This document shows, in pieces, positions 47,701-57,035 of a stretch of DNA of 64,000 bases. This DNA is from Nitzschia putrida. Taxonomy: Eukaryota; Bacillariophyta; Bacillariophyceae; Bacillariales; Bacillariaceae. A program made the position numbers and the translations under genes. Below the pieces are notes generated by a model. It did not search any database and was not told where the DNA came from. It was given only the letters and a program-made list of their open reading frames with translations. How positions within the stretch are numbered: position 1 is the stretch's first letter; each line of letters starts with the position of its first letter. The DNA lies in contig BLYE01000004.1 in NCBI GenBank assembly GCA_016586335.1, forward strand, positions 1 to 64,000, read 5' to 3'.

Positions 47701-49968
47701 GCTGGCATTCTGACGACGCCATTCCAACATAGCCTGCTTGAGCTTCAACAAGAGTTCCCGGTCCTTGGGCTTGAGACGAATGTTTTGAACATCAAACGTC
47801 TTTCCGTTATCACGCCAGAGATTGATGGCTTCTTGGATGGCAGCACAATCCTTCTTGGTCCTTTTCCAGGTGAAGGTTTGCTCGACACTGCGATTGGGCT
47901 TCCAAGTGTCGATCAAAAGCTTGACCTTTTCAGCAGAAAAGACATCGGGTGGCCTCGAAGTTTTGGGGTCGAACTCTTCGCCTTCATTTCGCCACCAGTC
48001 CAAGGTGGAATCAATTTCCCTTGCAACTGCGTCGGCCTCGTCGCCAATGAACTCACTGGACTCGGCGTTGTTGAGACGCCAATCGAGCATGGCCTGTTGC
48101 AAGCGACGGAACTTGGCTCCTTCCTCGGTTCCCTCGTATTGATCAAAGATCTCCGGCTTGTAACCGTTGCGACGGAAGAAAATGAGGGAGTCGGCAATCT
48201 CCTTGAGCTGCTGGGAAGTAGGATCGACCTTGTATCCCCAGAGAGTAAGGAGACCTTGGATTTGCTTGAACTTGGCAGCATCGGGCGAAGCAAGAGAGGA
48301 CAGATCATCAATGTCCTTCCCTTCGGTACCGTACCAGGACATGACTCCTTCAATCTCCTTGGCAATGTCCTTCATGGTATCGGGAGTCATCTGGTCTCGC
48401 TTCAATTGAAGAAGAGCTTGTTCCACCATCTTGACCCTGGATTGGGCATAGGCATCAAGGGATTCGAAAGGCGTATCCTTGAACTTGTTGAAGATGGAAA
48501 TCGCTTCCTTCATGGTCTTGGTACGAGAATCCCAGTCTTCTCCTTCCCGGAAACCGAACTTGGAGAGGATCATCTTGCACTTTCTGAACTGCGCCGACTC
48601 GTATGGAGTTGCAGTGAGAGGATCAAACTTGGGAGCATACTTGGTCCACCAGTTGAGCGCCTGCTCTAGCTCCGCCGCGGAGTAAGTTCCATCGTCCTTG
48701 GCCTTTTGGAGTTGCCAATCCACAAAGAGATCCTTGACACGGTTCATGGCTTGGATGTGGTGTGGATGGGACTCATCAAAGAGGCCCGAAGTGACGAGCT
48801 CTAGACAAGCCGACAAGTCAGTGGCACGGCGAAGTGCCTCATCCTTGTTGGCGAGCGGGTCAAACTTGGTCCACTCGGCGACGGGGAGACCCTTGAGCTG
48901 CCAGCCACCAAAGAGGTCGTTGACTCGCTTGAAGGTGGACTGGTTGTGCTCCATGTCCTTCATCTCCTGCACGTGCTCCGTCTGTCCCTTGGTGGACCAC
49001 CACTGCACGGCTTCACGAAGCTCACGTGCCCTGGCCTCGGCGTCCAACTCTGGCTTTCCATAGCTGGAGAGGACGTTGTGGACCTTGATGGCCTTTTGCT
49101 TGTCCTTGTCGTAGCCCTTGGCGTTGGGAGGAAGGTAGTCGGGGTTAGCCTTCCACCAGTCGAGCACCCGCTTCATGTCGGTGACATCGTTGGCCTCTGG
49201 ACCTCCCACGGACTGGCCGGGTTGGTAGGTCTCATTCCACATTTGGATGGCACTGTTCATGCGCTGGGCTCTGGCGAGAGCCTCCTTGGTGTCTTTCTTG
49301 GCACGAGAGGACTTTCCGCCCGCCAGGGGCCCGCCTCTGGTGGAGACGGAGCGGACGGACTTGTCATCTCCCCCGCGCTTCTTGGCGTTCTCCTCCTGCT
49401 TCTGCTTGAGCATGGTCATCAAGTCCGGCATGTCGGAGGTCTTGAAGTCGGTCTGCTGGCTGAAGAGGGAGACATCGTCCGCGGCACTGGCGTCGTCGTC
49501 CTTCTCCCACCAGTTGTCGCCGCCAGTGAACAAGCCAGAGCCGGGCGTGGGCGCCGCAGCCTTGGGTTCCGGCTCCTCGGAGGCTCCGGTGGTGAGCCAG
49601 TTGAGGGCGTTTGCCATCTCGTCAGCTCTGCGCTGGGCCTCGTCGGCGTTAGCGCGGGGCTTGGCGGCCTTCTTCTCGCCTCCGTACTTGGCGGAAGCCA
49701 CGGTGGTCTCATCGTCGACTCCCGCGAGGGTGTTGACCATGCGTCCGATCGTGGTGAAGAGCGAAGAGTTGTCCGGGGGAGGAGGAACATCCTTGCCATC
49801 CTTGCCTCGGCCTCTTCCACGAGCTGCCATTCGACCCGTCGACACGCGGCCTCCGGTGATGCCGCGGCCGCGTCCACCTCGTCCTCCTCGGACGACGGGG
49901 GTGGACCCCACGCTGCTTCCAGCCGAGGAGTCGTCTGTCTCTTCGGCGCCTAGTGACCACCAACCCAT
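14764..49968 (-). CDS. Giant modular LRR transmembrane protein (about 11,734 codons; frame broken by two compensating indels)
   Basis: Two long frames, 26986-49968 (7660 codons) and 14764-26919 (4051 codons), lie in the same minus-strand register and share the same repeats; I read them as one gene. Order: MGWWSLG start; Ser/Gly and RGG-type segment (about 25-60); long-form modules of about 75 residues with paired Trp (to about residue 1030); then about 43-residue modules of the form TPEDRARDIEGALDWMRN...F.KVDQLLP.K.GQ; an acidic series with FDRPGDVRSIPRDG; a DWSGARPE series; one hydrophobic span (about 11,356-11,380, WTFLALGVVAGGLA); a Cys/Trp LRR cap; about seven plant-type LRRs (NNLTGDIPTELANL); and a Cys-rich end (CECCGC). 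With no signal peptide, type II topology is likely: modules in the cytosol, LRRs outside. Known LRR caps of this kind suggest ligand or surface binding; the cytosolic role is unknown. Confidence 0.75.
14785..15540 (-). other. LRR ectodomain of the giant protein
   Basis: Read on the minus strand, this begins with a capping segment (FFCETDGGDWLEND...CDWYS). About seven repeats follow the pattern LxxLxLxxNxLTGxIPxxL, the plant/diatom LRR consensus. The end is a cysteine cluster (SVACECCGC). The disulfide-capable cap and tail imply an extracytosolic location. Confidence 0.85.
15832..15905 (-). other. Single predicted membrane span of the giant protein
   Basis: The segment CAAWTFLALGVVAGGLA and following small residues is the only long hydrophobic stretch I see in the protein. 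It is preceded by a very acidic region and followed by a Pro/Thr/Ser-rich stalk leading to the LRR cap. Confidence 0.75.
16600..18150 (-). repeat. Acidic 129-bp (43-residue) module array
   Basis: About twelve imperfect copies encode FDRPGDVRSIPRDGKPKDE..PE..W.R....VPGVPDEDE. The core FDRPGDVRSIPRDG is nearly invariant and the spacing between cores is about 129 bp. The Trp position and the F..P...SIP core line up with the W...F.K.D.LLP frame of the basic modules, so they look like derived versions of the same unit. Confidence 0.8.
18985..20545 (-). repeat. 267-bp (89-residue) tandem repeats, interrupted
   Basis: Near-identical two-module units recur at 267-bp spacing (for example 19702, 19969, 20236, 20503, and an earlier pair at 19033 and 19300). 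A register jump of 402 bp between 19300 and 19702 is 267 + 135, that is one extra module. Units encode GVPDEDIPFDKPGQLNSVPH followed by a PLDWSR and an FNRPGDVRSIPRDG part. Confidence 0.85.
21350..28078 (-). repeat. 522-bp tandem array 1 (about 13 copies, 4 modules each)
   Basis: Copies recur at exactly 522 bp (174 codons) with only a few substitutions: a Glu/Asp switch (CCCTCG/CCATCG), one Phe-to-Cys change near 21860, and one Asn-to-Asp change near 21506. Each copy encodes four modules of 43, 44, 44 and 43 residues, starting TPEQKQRDVDNILNWKRN, TPEDRANDIDNTLTWLRN, TPEEKARDIENITNWVRK and TPEDRAKDIDNALTWVRN. Such near-identity implies recent amplification or ongoing homogenisation. Confidence 0.95.
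26960..27014 (-). other. Compensating +1/-1 indels with an in-frame stop between them
   Basis: Compared with the other 522-bp copies, this one has one extra T at 26960-26962 and lacks one C between 27013 and 27014. The unit length stays 522 bp. The roughly 17 shifted codons between them include TGA at 26986-26988 on the minus strand. The frame is the same on both sides. A read or assembly error is the simplest explanation; a real broken gene cannot be excluded. Confidence 0.85.
29620..31265 (-). repeat. Long direct duplication, first copy (pairs with 31951-33596)
   Basis: This block is repeated almost base for base 2331 bp further on, in the same orientation and frame (777 codons, about 18 modules). 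About 30630-30780 is the exception: the two copies differ strongly there but keep the same length. Confidence 0.85.
31951..33596 (-). repeat. Long direct duplication, second copy
   Basis: Second copy of the block at 29620-31265. The divergent island corresponds to about 32961-33111. Outside it only isolated substitutions are seen, such as the codon change that turns CCTGG into CTTGG near 33279. Confidence 0.85.
34412..39950 (-). repeat. 522-bp tandem array 2 (about 10.6 copies, 4 modules each)
   Basis: Near-identical copies recur at exactly 522 bp. Each encodes modules of 45, 43, 43 and 43 residues, starting TPEQRAKDLNDTLNWLRN, SPEDRAREIEGALDWMRS, TPEQRLSDIDDALAWIRN and SPEDRARDIEGALDWMRN. 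Its DNA is clearly different from array 1, so it was amplified separately. Alternate states at a few sites (DPTG/DTNG, FKK/FKT, DAV/DAD) are shuffled among copies, a pattern expected from unequal exchange or conversion. Confidence 0.95.
40000..46900 (-). repeat. Diverged 43-residue module region (older modules)
   Basis: This coding stretch consists of modules with the same skeleton (P-E-x-R-A-x-x-x-E-x-A-L-x-W-x-R, then an acidic loop, then F-x-K-x-D-x-x-L-P-x-K) but with little DNA identity between neighbours. It alternates between a type with an LLP-K-KGQ end and a type with a P-SRR end. The low DNA identity suggests it is older than the 522-bp arrays. Confidence 0.75.
46900..49640 (-). repeat. 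N-terminal long-form modules (about 75 residues, paired Trp)
   Basis: Near the N-terminus the modules are longer. A segment of the type AxxIxxALNWWRxNGKDxD is followed by about 25-30 residues and then a helix-like segment FxKxxxLxxxWxxx. They resemble the short modules with a second helix kept, and may be the ancestral form. Confidence 0.6.
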
Positions 49969-51438
49969 TCTTGCTTCTCTGCTTCTACGTCAAGTACAGT
50001 ACTTCTACGTCAAATACGCTCTTGCTTTCTCGAAACTCGGAACCTCGGTTCTGCTTTCCTGTCCTACGATAACTTTGGTCGAGCCTTGTCTTGTGTACGC
50101 TTTCTACGCTGTTTCTCTTTTCTCCTCTCAACCTAGGTTGTTTGGAGACTCGCTGTTTCCTTGCGATGGCAACAAGCTGCTGGCTGGACGCTGGATCAGG
50201 CCCGCTTCCCACCACCACCGCAACCATCCGCACCTTTAGGATTTTCCCGGACCTTTACGGTACCGTACTCGCTAGAAACGCATGTACACTCTCCTACAAT
50301 TTCTACGAGACCCGCCACCACCGAAAAAATCACATCCCTTCCCTTCGCAAGTGCATAAATACTGTGCAGGAAAGCTTGTCCCAAAGCACTTTTGTTCCAA
50401 TATATTCATATTCATTCACTCCATATCTGTCAAAGTATATCCATGTCCCGAGTGACTGCCACCGTCTTAAATACACCGGTTTGTGACAAAGACCATCTCA
50501 CCACATAAGATTTGGGAGGGTGAAGTCCTCTTCCCGCCACATTTGGTTGGTCATCTCGTGACTGCACCTGGTACGAGTATCGTACGGTACTCGTACGGTG
50601 CGAACGATGGTTTCGCACAACAGGAGCAACAAAAAGTCGATTCCTCCGCTCCCACAGAAGCTTGACATTTTATTATTATCACAAGTTTCACGTTTCAGCA
50701 GCCCAACCTCCATGATGTACAAATCAAGCGATAGGGTGGGTAGGACGTTCTGGATCGTGCGAACCGGTTTATCTATCGTACAACTCCACCATCAACAGAG
50801 AACCTTGAAGTCCCCTACTCATACCGTACCAGGTACCAAGGGCTAGAGGTAGTACTAACTACCGTAGTCTCAGTAGCATTCCACCTACGAGTACACTGTT
50901 CGCCTTTCGTGGCCATTTCCTCTCTAGAGTCTAGAGGTTCTCTCCTCTTCAGACGACAAGGATAGCTTCTCCAAAATATTATTGGGTACAGCACTACTAC
51001 TACTACTACAAGTCCCTTGTACTGTAGTATCAAGCATCAAGGAAGCAGCTTCTCTTGCTTTTGGACCTTTTCATTCCCGAACAGTTGTAAAAGAGAACAA
51101 CTCGCCACAACAATCATCAATCATCAGTCATCAGTCATCAGTCAGTACCGGTAGTTTGTTGTGGTGTTGGGTTGGGCCGTAGGTACCAGCACATGATACC
51201 TAGTATAGCTACTACTAGTACTAACCTGCAGCAGTACGTTGGTAGGTTTGAGGAGAATCGATGATAGTACAGTACCAGGTACTAAAATCTAAAACACTAC
51301 CGCGTTCATGACGAATGAATAATAATGAAAAGTGTACTCCGGTAGCACGATACCAAAATTGCTAAAATAAAAATGTTCCAGATACCTGTGCAGTACCAGT
51401 ACTGTACTTGGATGAAGGGTGGCATCAGCACGAGATGC
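49969..51438. other. Intergenic, upstream of the giant gene
   Basis: No gene is supported. It includes the giant gene's leader (ending AAGCAAGA before ATG, A at -3), a GTAC cluster at 50571-50596 (four GTAC in 26 bp), CTA/TAC triplet runs at 50990-51010, an ATCA/GTCATCA short repeat at 51112-51146, and further TAGTAC-type palindromes at 51205-51245. Confidence 0.5.
51112..51146. repeat. CATCAGT short tandem repeat
   Basis: Imperfect tandem copies of ATCAGTC/ATCAATC in non-coding DNA. Confidence 0.7.
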
Positions 51439-52281
51439 TTACATCATCCAATTCATCGGTGCACTCACATGGAACGCATCTCCTGTTGCTAGAATTCGGG
51501 CAAGGGTCCGGGAGGGTCGGCTTGATTGTGCCGACCACTTTCCTAGCTGTTCTTCGTATGCCTCTTGAACCTCAGAGTCCATGTCCTTGCCTTCCAATGC
51601 ACCCTTTAGTTGCTTTTGCAACATGAGAATGGTCTGCGAATGAACGCTCCGCCGCAACACAGAGGAGTCCTCGTCTGGGAGTAGCCTCAACTCCAGCCCT
51701 CTGATATCAACGGCATTAGTAGTCAAAATGTGAATCGCAGAAGCTGTACCGACGATGTCTCTCATATTCTTCTTCATGGTACAGTCTTGATAGAGTTGGC
51801 AAAAGTGGCTGCTGTAGTTCGCATTCTCTCGTGAGAAATGTTGAGCTTCCTTCCGCGCCTTTTGTTGAGCCGACTTGAAATCTTCACGTTTCCACCAAAG
51901 ACTTTTATCCTCCGATGCCACCGAGTCTTCTTCACTCGAGAGAATGATGGGTGCCTCATCGGAAAAGCGAACGGAAGTGGGTCTCCGACGTGGTTGTGTT
52001 GGCAGTTCTTTCTTCAAGACGGTGGACTTCACAACAAAAGATTCCTCCGAAATAATATCAGAGGCAAGCGATGCAAACGAAGCATCTAGGCTTGGAAGAG
52101 GACGCAGCAACATGATATTTGATGCCAGTGATTGGAGTTGCCCAGCGCTTTCAGCAATAACACAGGCGGGCGATGCAATGCTGTCGTTTTCCTCGTCTAC
52201 GTAGTAAGGAGTTAGTGGTGCTTTCCCCTTTTCTCCCTTCCGAGAAGTGGGGGTAGGAGAGTTGAATTCAACGTTGTTCAT
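51439..52281 (-). CDS. Ser-rich diatom-type protein of unknown function
   Basis: The frame is open to 52392, but the ATG at 52281 (MNNVEFNSPTPTSRKG) is the better start and gives 280 residues; the upstream part reads like a leader. The N-terminal half is low in complexity and rich in Ser, Ala and Glu. The centre has TSVRFSDEAPIILSSEE followed by LWWKREDFKSAQQKARKEA. A helical C-terminal half contains IRGLELRLLPDEDSS and SQTILMLQKQLKGA. The series VRFSD...(L)W(W/Y)..(E/D)(D/E)...RGLE recalls uncharacterised proteins seen repeatedly in diatoms (from memory). No signal peptide or membrane span is seen. Function unknown. Confidence 0.65.
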   Translation of the reverse strand: MNNVEFNSPTPTSRKGEKGKAPLTPYYVDEENDSIASPACVIAESAGQLQSLASNIMLLRPLPSLDASFASLASDIISEESFVVKSTVLKKELPTQPRRRPTSVRFSDEAPIILSSEEDSVASEDKSLWWKREDFKSAQQKARKEAQHFSRENANYSSHFCQLYQDCTMKKNMRDIVGTASAIHILTTNAVDIRGLELRLLPDEDSSVLRRSVHSQTILMLQKQLKGALEGKDMDSEVQEAYEEQLGKWSAQSSRPSRTLARILATGDAFHVSAPMNWMM

Positions 52282-53273
52282 AGTTGCGGTGCCAATTCCA
52301 GAGAGCCTCAAATCACAAACAATGCGAGGATTTTTGTGCCACGTTTTGTTGTTGTTGATGGAGAAAAGATGAAGTTTCCCGGGGAGAATCAAAGTTCAGT
52401 GGTGCCATTGAATAAATCCGACATGGGACATCGGACATCGGCGCTTTGGTAGGAGGCACGTCATTGCCCAAACCTCATCTAATAAAATGGCCAAGTTCCG
52501 GAAGTTTGATTGCAAGAAGAGTGACAGGCAGGAGGACGTCCAGCATAAATGCCGCAGTGGTACAGCGTATTAGAAAACGCAATGTGATTAATGGAAAAGA
52601 ATTGGTGAGGCCGGTTACAATTATTTCGGGATATCCTGGTTGAATAATGTCCTTTGGGTAACCAAGACTTTACTATGGTGATAGACGTCTTGAGACTTGA
52701 GATGCTTGCATTACACTAAATTACTACTAGTACTAGTAGAAGATCACAACTTGGGCATCTGGTTGAAGACACACTGCAACGGCTTTGCAATATGCCGAGA
52801 ATACTGCTTACTCGTAAAGTACTACCGGTAGTAGTTAGTACTACAGATCTAATGTTTGGTTAGAGTCATGATGATGCCCGTGAAGGGTTTCACTAACGTA
52901 GTACTATTGGTACTAACCTTAGTAGTTCATGGTTACCGGTTGTTTTCACACTTAGTATTTACTAACGTTAGTACTAGGTAGTACATTCCTCTGTAGTTCT
53001 TTGACCATAATACAAGGTCCCAGTCCCAACAAGCATGCTGCTGTTCTCTCTCGCTCTCCCGCTTCTCCCAGATCATGATGGTGGCGAAGAGGTGTAGTAT
53101 GTGCGAACTGCTAACGTTGTTTGCCAATGAAGACAATAAGGTGTCTTGCTGTAACTCATTGCGGTCACATAGCCTCCAAGGATTCTTGTTAGATGGCGCC
53201 AATATCAATGATCTGCTAGTACTGCGCTGTTGGCTTCGGGCGTGCATGGCTCAAGCCGCACGCCCAGAAGTGT
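52282..53273. other. Intergenic, 1 kb, palindrome-rich
   Basis: No gene is supported. Inverted motifs built on AGTACTAG and ACTAACGTTAGTAC occur at about 52722-52740, 52815-52845 and 52895-52985. Confidence 0.5.
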
Positions 53274-54035
53274 TTAGCAGGTCCTCAGCATGTGTCTGAA
53301 ATTGACTCCTTGTCTACTAGAGGAGGTTTTGTTGTCTTTGGAAACTGCGTCTCCCTGGAACAACACAGTGGCAGCACTACTGTCCGCTGTCGTTGCCAAG
53401 GAAGTCTCCGCTTCGGGGTAAGCAAAGAATGGGCACCATGAAGATGGGGAGGAAGAGAACGCATCCTCTGCGCGTTCAGCAGCACTTGGTTGGGCCCAGT
53501 CGTCTTCGTAGAGTACACAGCTGTCTTCGCTGAAAGCACCCGTTCTTTGGATGGGAACTCGTTGGAAGTTACAAACAGATTCACGACGGACGTTACTCTT
53601 GGTCTCGGCCTTGGGGTGTGTGGTAGTGGTATCGTAGTTCTTTCGAAAGATGGTAATCCGGACACGATGCTTGATGGTGCTTTCGGTATCAGTATTCGAA
53701 TCGGATAGCAGAAAGCAACTGTCATCCAATTCGTAGTGATTGGTTGGACTAGGGATTCGGTCAGGCCCCTGTAAATCCTTGCAGTATACCAATTCAACTT
53801 CGGAGGTGTCCGCATTGGACAGTATACTGGTAGAAGGTTCTTCTTCATCGCGACAGTTGTCGCTGGATGAGAGTCTAAAGGAGGCAGTAGGAGAACGCCC
53901 ATCATTCACAGGCAACTCATCTTCGCTCAAATGGTGCTCAGAAACAATATTCTGTGATGCAGTCCACTTCTTTTGGGTGGAAAGGATCGAGTGTCGAGAG
54001 ATACTGTCTTCAGAGAGGATAGAAGTAATGTTCAT
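53274..54035 (-). CDS. Ser/Thr-rich acidic protein of unknown function
   Basis: This 253-residue protein is not recognised. It starts MNITSILSEDSISRHSILS and is rich in Ser, Thr, Asp and Glu, with several acidic/phospho-site-like stretches (SSSDNCRDEEEPS, SDSNTDTES). A more ordered patch HRVRITIFRKNY lies near the middle, and WAQPSAAERAEDAF further on. There is no signal peptide or membrane span. It is in the same orientation as the Ser-rich gene at 51439, about 1 kb away, but I see no convincing similarity between them. The coding call rests on the length of the ATG frame and the composition only. Confidence 0.5.
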   Translation of the reverse strand: MNITSILSEDSISRHSILSTQKKWTASQNIVSEHHLSEDELPVNDGRSPTASFRLSSSDNCRDEEEPSTSILSNADTSEVELVYCKDLQGPDRIPSPTNHYELDDSCFLLSDSNTDTESTIKHRVRITIFRKNYDTTTTHPKAETKSNVRRESVCNFQRVPIQRTGAFSEDSCVLYEDDWAQPSAAERAEDAFSSSPSSWCPFFAYPEAETSLATTADSSAATVLFQGDAVSKDNKTSSSRQGVNFRHMLRTC

Positions 54036-54750
54036 TTTGGCTGAGATTGTTTGGTGTTTACAAGTACAGTGCAGGTGTTGTTGACATTATGTTGTGAGTA
54101 GGATGTGATTCTTTCATCCCTAGAAGTCAAAACACAGTTGTCGTTGGATGCAAGGATCCTTGAGGGTGAAATTTTGCTTCGTCACGTGCTAGGAGGGAGG
54201 AGCGATTTCGTGGGATGTGTGAATGTCGGCATGCGACAGGAGACTTATGTTGTTAGGCACGACTGGCCCATGAAAAATGTTGGCTGCCCTTTTTTTGCAA
54301 CGGACGATCCAGTATGTAAGATGCACGGTTCGTGTGTTTGGTAGCGAAATTACGTACGACGGTACCAGGGTATCAGGTAGTAATGTAACACTTCGTTGGT
54401 GTAGTACGTTAGTACTAACGTACAACGGGCTGTAAAGAATCCTTCTGGGAAATAATGCCACGTGGAAGCAAAATTCGACTCACATGTCCAGATGGATCTC
54501 CATATCTTCGTCTGTCGGTCCGTCCATCAGAAATCTTCCAGGCTCAACATTCAACATCGACTCTCATTGGCAATTCCAGAAGGTTGGAGATTGGTGATTG
54601 CTGCTGGTATTGCAAATCGCTGCCTGGTACTATCAGCATCGTAAGAGTACAATGAATTAGAGACCCCATCAGCTATCTGCCTTCAGAAATCAGTATATCC
54701 ATTGTCCATTGTCCTTTGCCCATCACTTTTTGCTATTCACTCAGATCACC
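54036..54750. other. Intergenic, 0.7 kb between divergent genes
   Basis: No gene is supported. Short GTAC/ACGTTAGTACTAACGT-type palindromes lie at 54352-54425. Confidence 0.5.
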
Positions 54751-56429
54751 ATGGTTCTCTTTACAATAAGCAAACAAATCACCCACATGATGGGGTCCGC
54801 CATGTTCCGATCTGGCTTGAGTCTCCGAAATGTGTTGGCCATGGCGGTGGCTCCTCGAGCAGGCGATACTCCTTACCTCGACCTCTGGTGTGGAATTCCA
54901 TACTCCCAAAAACTCCTCAGTTTGTCTGTCTATGACGAGTCAGCTCGGGTCGTCACCAAACACAAGGAAGCTTCATCGGTAGAAAAGGCTTTGGATGCAA
55001 CCTACGATGCTCTGTTTGGTAGTACCCCGCCGTCTGCCGAGGAAATTGCAGAGTCGCAACGAAGTATTGCGGAATTGAGGTTGGGCGTATTGGATGAACA
55101 GTTGCGTCCTGCTCTTCTACCCAATGAACAATGGGGAGATGTCATGCAATGGATGTGGAACCCCCGCATCATGAAATGGGCTCGACAGGAATTTCTAGTG
55201 GCCAAGTATGGACCAAGAGTCAAGGTACGAAAACGCGAAAAATGGTTAACTTCTTGTCGTCTATTATTCCAACTGCATCCCTCACAATCATTCCATCATA
55301 TTCATAGGAAGCTTTGGATGCGTATCCTCAGCTGCGAAGCTCTCCTCAATTTTCGAGGCACCCAACTCAACGCATGTTAGCCAACATTGCGAGAGGTAGA
55401 CTAGACCTCAAACCCCTTTCTTCTTCCTCCTCCTCCTCGACGTCAAAAGGAAACAGAAATGCCAATCCAAGGACTCTCTTGCCCTCTTCGGATACTTTGG
55501 TCAAAGCGTTTGAAATGCATGATTGGGCCAAAAAGAAGGATACAAAAAAGCTTCGACAGTCCATGGATACCATCGCGCAACGATTAGGAGGACATGCAAT
55601 CAAGCTGGATGATGGAACTGTAGTCGGTCATGCCCAACTGTCCATCGAGACAGACTTGCGCAACGTGTTACTCGAGGATATTCTGGAGGTCGCCGGTGGT
55701 CACGTGGGACATTGTGGTCCTTTCAATACTGTCTGCGAAGAAGCAGATATTTACCAACTTTGGACTAAGGACTATATTCAACATTTGGGAGACTATCTCC
55801 TAGAAAGGTCCAAGTCTCACTTTGCTTCCAAGGGGGGAGAAACCATTGTGTTGGATGTTGGTGCTGGAGATGGTCTGTTGGTGCATTTCTTGCGTGAACA
55901 TGCGGAAAGGAACGATCGCGGAGAAGGAGTTCGCTCTCGAGGAAAGGTATCCAGGAAAAAGACGGAACAACATTCGGGCATACCGACACCGACATTTGTG
56001 GCTACCGACAATGGAAGTCAGGGTATCTTCGCCAAGGCAGAAGTCGAACGATTGGATGTCAAGGCTGCCATTTCCAAGTATTGCGCGGGTACTCCAGGAA
56101 ACAACACCCAGGTTATTGTTTTGTGTAGTTGGATGCCCATTGGTCAAGATTGGTCGAAATTGTTCCGTGATGCTGGAGTTGAGGAGTACATTCTGATTGG
56201 CGAGGCTGATGATGGATCCAGTGGGCTAGAATGGGAGACGTGGGGCAATGCTGAGTCTTGGAGAGAGAAACCCGATGGTGAGACAGTCCCTCCCTACATT
56301 CGAGACAATTACAAGCGATGGGATATGGATGCCTTGACCCCGTTCCAATTCTCCAGGTATGATTGTGCAGTCTCTCGGGGAAGCGCAACAGTAAGCTTCC
56401 GTCGCGCAAACAATGATCCATCCTCGTAG
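54751..56429 (+). CDS. SAM-dependent methyltransferase-like protein, two exons
   Basis: Exon 1 is 54751-55224, the intron is 55225-55307 (83 bp, GTACGA...CATAG, phase 0), and exon 2 is 55308-56429. The joined protein has 531 residues. Skipping the splice would end the first frame at 55380. The start is the ATG with context ATCACCATGG. The N-terminus is Met- and Arg-containing, hydrophobic and without acidic residues for about 40 residues, compatible with an organelle targeting peptide. The C-terminal half has ETIVLDVGAGDGLLVHFL, a classic SAM-binding motif I (GxGxG-like, about 341-347), then TFVATDNGS (motif II-like) and VIVLCSWMPIGQDW (motif post II/IV-like). The substrate is not apparent. 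A similar arrangement is seen in uncharacterised protist proteins. Confidence 0.75.
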
Positions 56430-57035
56430 AGTGGAGACATTGTTGTCCCTTTCCCCAATTTGGATTGTCTCAGTGGCGTTCTGAGGAAGTGATTCCACAA
56501 GATTGTGTTAACGCTCCCCGCTGACTACCCAATATAGTAAAGTTACGCTAGAAAACATCATGTTCGAAAGGGATTGTTTACCAGGCATGGCAGCCATTTT
56601 TTGTAGTTGCTAGTAGCCAGTAAGAAATCAAACGAGTATGTACAGTGCCATTGGAGCAACCAAGGCTCGTGCTGTACAAAATAATGATCATCACCCATCC
56701 TTTATCATTATTTGATATGACCGCACAACATACACTTCCGCTCCATCAAGTCCAAATCTTACGAATATTGCAGGCTGCTCATCAAGTACGTACGAGTACA
56801 GTACTGTGCCAGGGAAATACATTCTACCAGTGAACTACACAGAGAGGAAACGAAAAGCCAAGACCAAATAATAATTTGCAAATAATACGGTTGTGGTACG
56901 TTTTGTGCTGTAGTACAGTACAGGTACCTGTAACGTACGGTAGTATCGATAGTATCGATAGTATCGATAGTGTGGATAGTGTGGATGTATGGTTGAATAG
57001 TAGTACCAGTACTGACTGTTTTGTAGTAGTTGGCC
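56430..57035. other. Convergent intergenic region with short repeats
   Basis: No gene is supported. A 9-bp repeat (AGTATCGAT x3, then AGTGTGGAT x2) lies at 56942-56986, next to GTAC motifs at 56915-56940 and 57002-57012. Confidence 0.5.
56942..56986. repeat. 9-bp microsatellite with two variant units
   Basis: Three copies of AGTATCGAT are followed by two copies of AGTGTGGAT, about 50 bp downstream of the V-ATPase subunit D stop codon. Confidence 0.8.

Noticed and set aside
27050..49968. The two halves of the giant coding region as two separate genes
   Set aside because: Both halves share frame and repeat sequence, the break lies inside a 522-bp copy, and the downstream half has no start region of its own. 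Two compensating indels explain it better.
49960..49968. N-myristoylation of the giant protein (starts Met-Gly)
   Set aside because: The following Trp-Trp and lack of Ser/Thr at position 6 do not fit the usual preference.
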